NCBI GenBank assembly: GCA_947630095.1
Contig: CANRGI010000094.1
Coordinates: 1 to 5,196 of the forward strand
Length of the DNA: 5,196 nucleotides
Origin: an uncultured Bacilli bacterium
Lineage (GTDB): Bacteria; Bacillota_I; Bacilli_A; RF39; UBA660
Direction of reading: 5' to 3'
This document shows positions 4,940 to 5,196 of this stretch, one piece after another; positions within the stretch are counted from its first letter, which is position 1, and each line of letters opens with the position of its first letter. A program made the position numbers and the translations under genes. The notes beneath the pieces are model-generated. The model saw only the letters and a program-made list of their open reading frames with translations. It searched no databases and was not told where the DNA came from.

Positions 4940-5196
4940 ATGAAAAAAGTGTATTTTTTATGGAAATGTTTAGTGTATTTATGTGTAAGTTTATTATTAA
5001 TATTAGTTCTTTTTTATCTTTACGCTTACATTACACCCAAAATGGATATACATAAATCTAATAGAATAGTATTATTAGATAAAGATGACCAAGTTTTTTA
5101 TGAAAATTCTACTAATAGTATGTGGGTTAGTTTAGACGAGATAAGTGATTATGCTAAAAATGGTATGATAGCAACTGAAGATAAGAACTTTTATTC
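4940..5196 (+). CDS. Class A penicillin-binding protein, 5' part (glycosyltransferase domain begins at the edge)
   Basis: The first 85 codons of a bifunctional peptidoglycan synthase; the gene runs off the right edge. Such enzymes polymerise lipid II through a GT51 glycosyltransferase domain and cross-link the strands through a transpeptidase domain, outside the membrane. Visible are a short cytoplasmic start, one membrane segment (about 8-30, rich in Leu, Val and Tyr), a linker with RIVLLDKDDQVFYE (42-55), WVSLDEIS (62-69) and IATEDKNFY (77-85). The last is the start of the GT51 motif, in which Glu80 would be the catalytic base. AGGAGA (4928-4933) 6 nt before the ATG supports the start. The linker favours a class A PBP over a monofunctional transglycosylase, but the transpeptidase half is not visible. 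It is transcribed away from rpoE. The 162-nt divergent region shows no convincing plus-strand promoter to me. Confidence 0.87.
   Translation, partial: MKKVYFLWKCLVYLCVSLLLILVLFYLYAYITPKMDIHKSNRIVLLDKDDQVFYENSTNSMWVSLDEISDYAKNGMIATEDKNFY

Noticed and set aside
1..5196. Mobile element, CRISPR array, toxin-antitoxin, phage or defence genes
   Set aside because: All coding space is taken by recognisable housekeeping and sporulation genes, with no repeats of that kind, no transposase and no foreign-looking insert.

Overview
The window comes from a strongly AT-rich, low-GC Bacillota genome that forms endospores or descends from a spore former. A sporulation gene (spoIIR) sits among housekeeping genes, and an RNA polymerase delta subunit (rpoE) points to the Bacilli/Erysipelotrichia/Mollicutes-related side rather than typical Clostridia. 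The exact lineage cannot be fixed from sequence alone. The standard bacterial code fits: every Trp codon checked is TGG, and all complete genes end in TAA or TAG.

Layout: almost the whole window is one minus-strand gene string, read from right to left: rpoE (delta), prfA (RF1), prmC (RF1/RF2 glutamine methyltransferase), spoIIR, an MntP-type manganese exporter, murA, and the first 17 codons of a membrane or exported protein that by position is probably spoIID. Gaps are 21 to 48 nt, and prfA and prmC overlap by 8 nt. A divergent 162-nt region (4778-4939) separates rpoE from the 5' end of a plus-strand class A penicillin-binding protein, which runs off the right edge.

Regulation visible in the sequence: a good sigma-A-type promoter precedes rpoE (TTGATT, 16 nt, TATAAT). 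A near-consensus one precedes murA (TTGACA, 17 nt, TATATT), tucked against the mntP stop codon. Both genes that follow a short gap in the middle of the string (spoIIR and mntP) are preceded by a hairpin with a 6-bp core, a 13-nt loop and a T-tract that runs into the start codon. These look like intrinsic terminators but carry the ribosome binding site in their loop or 3' arm.

Functionally the string joins transcription (delta), translation termination (RF1 and the enzyme that methylates its GGQ glutamine), forespore-to-mother-cell signalling (SpoIIR), metal export, and cell-wall synthesis and remodelling (MurA, probable SpoIID, the divergent PBP). I see no mobile element, CRISPR array, RNA gene or clearly novel system. 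The points most worth a second look are the paired start-codon hairpins, the shortened PrmC N-terminus, and the GAC-triplet-rich acidic tail of delta.
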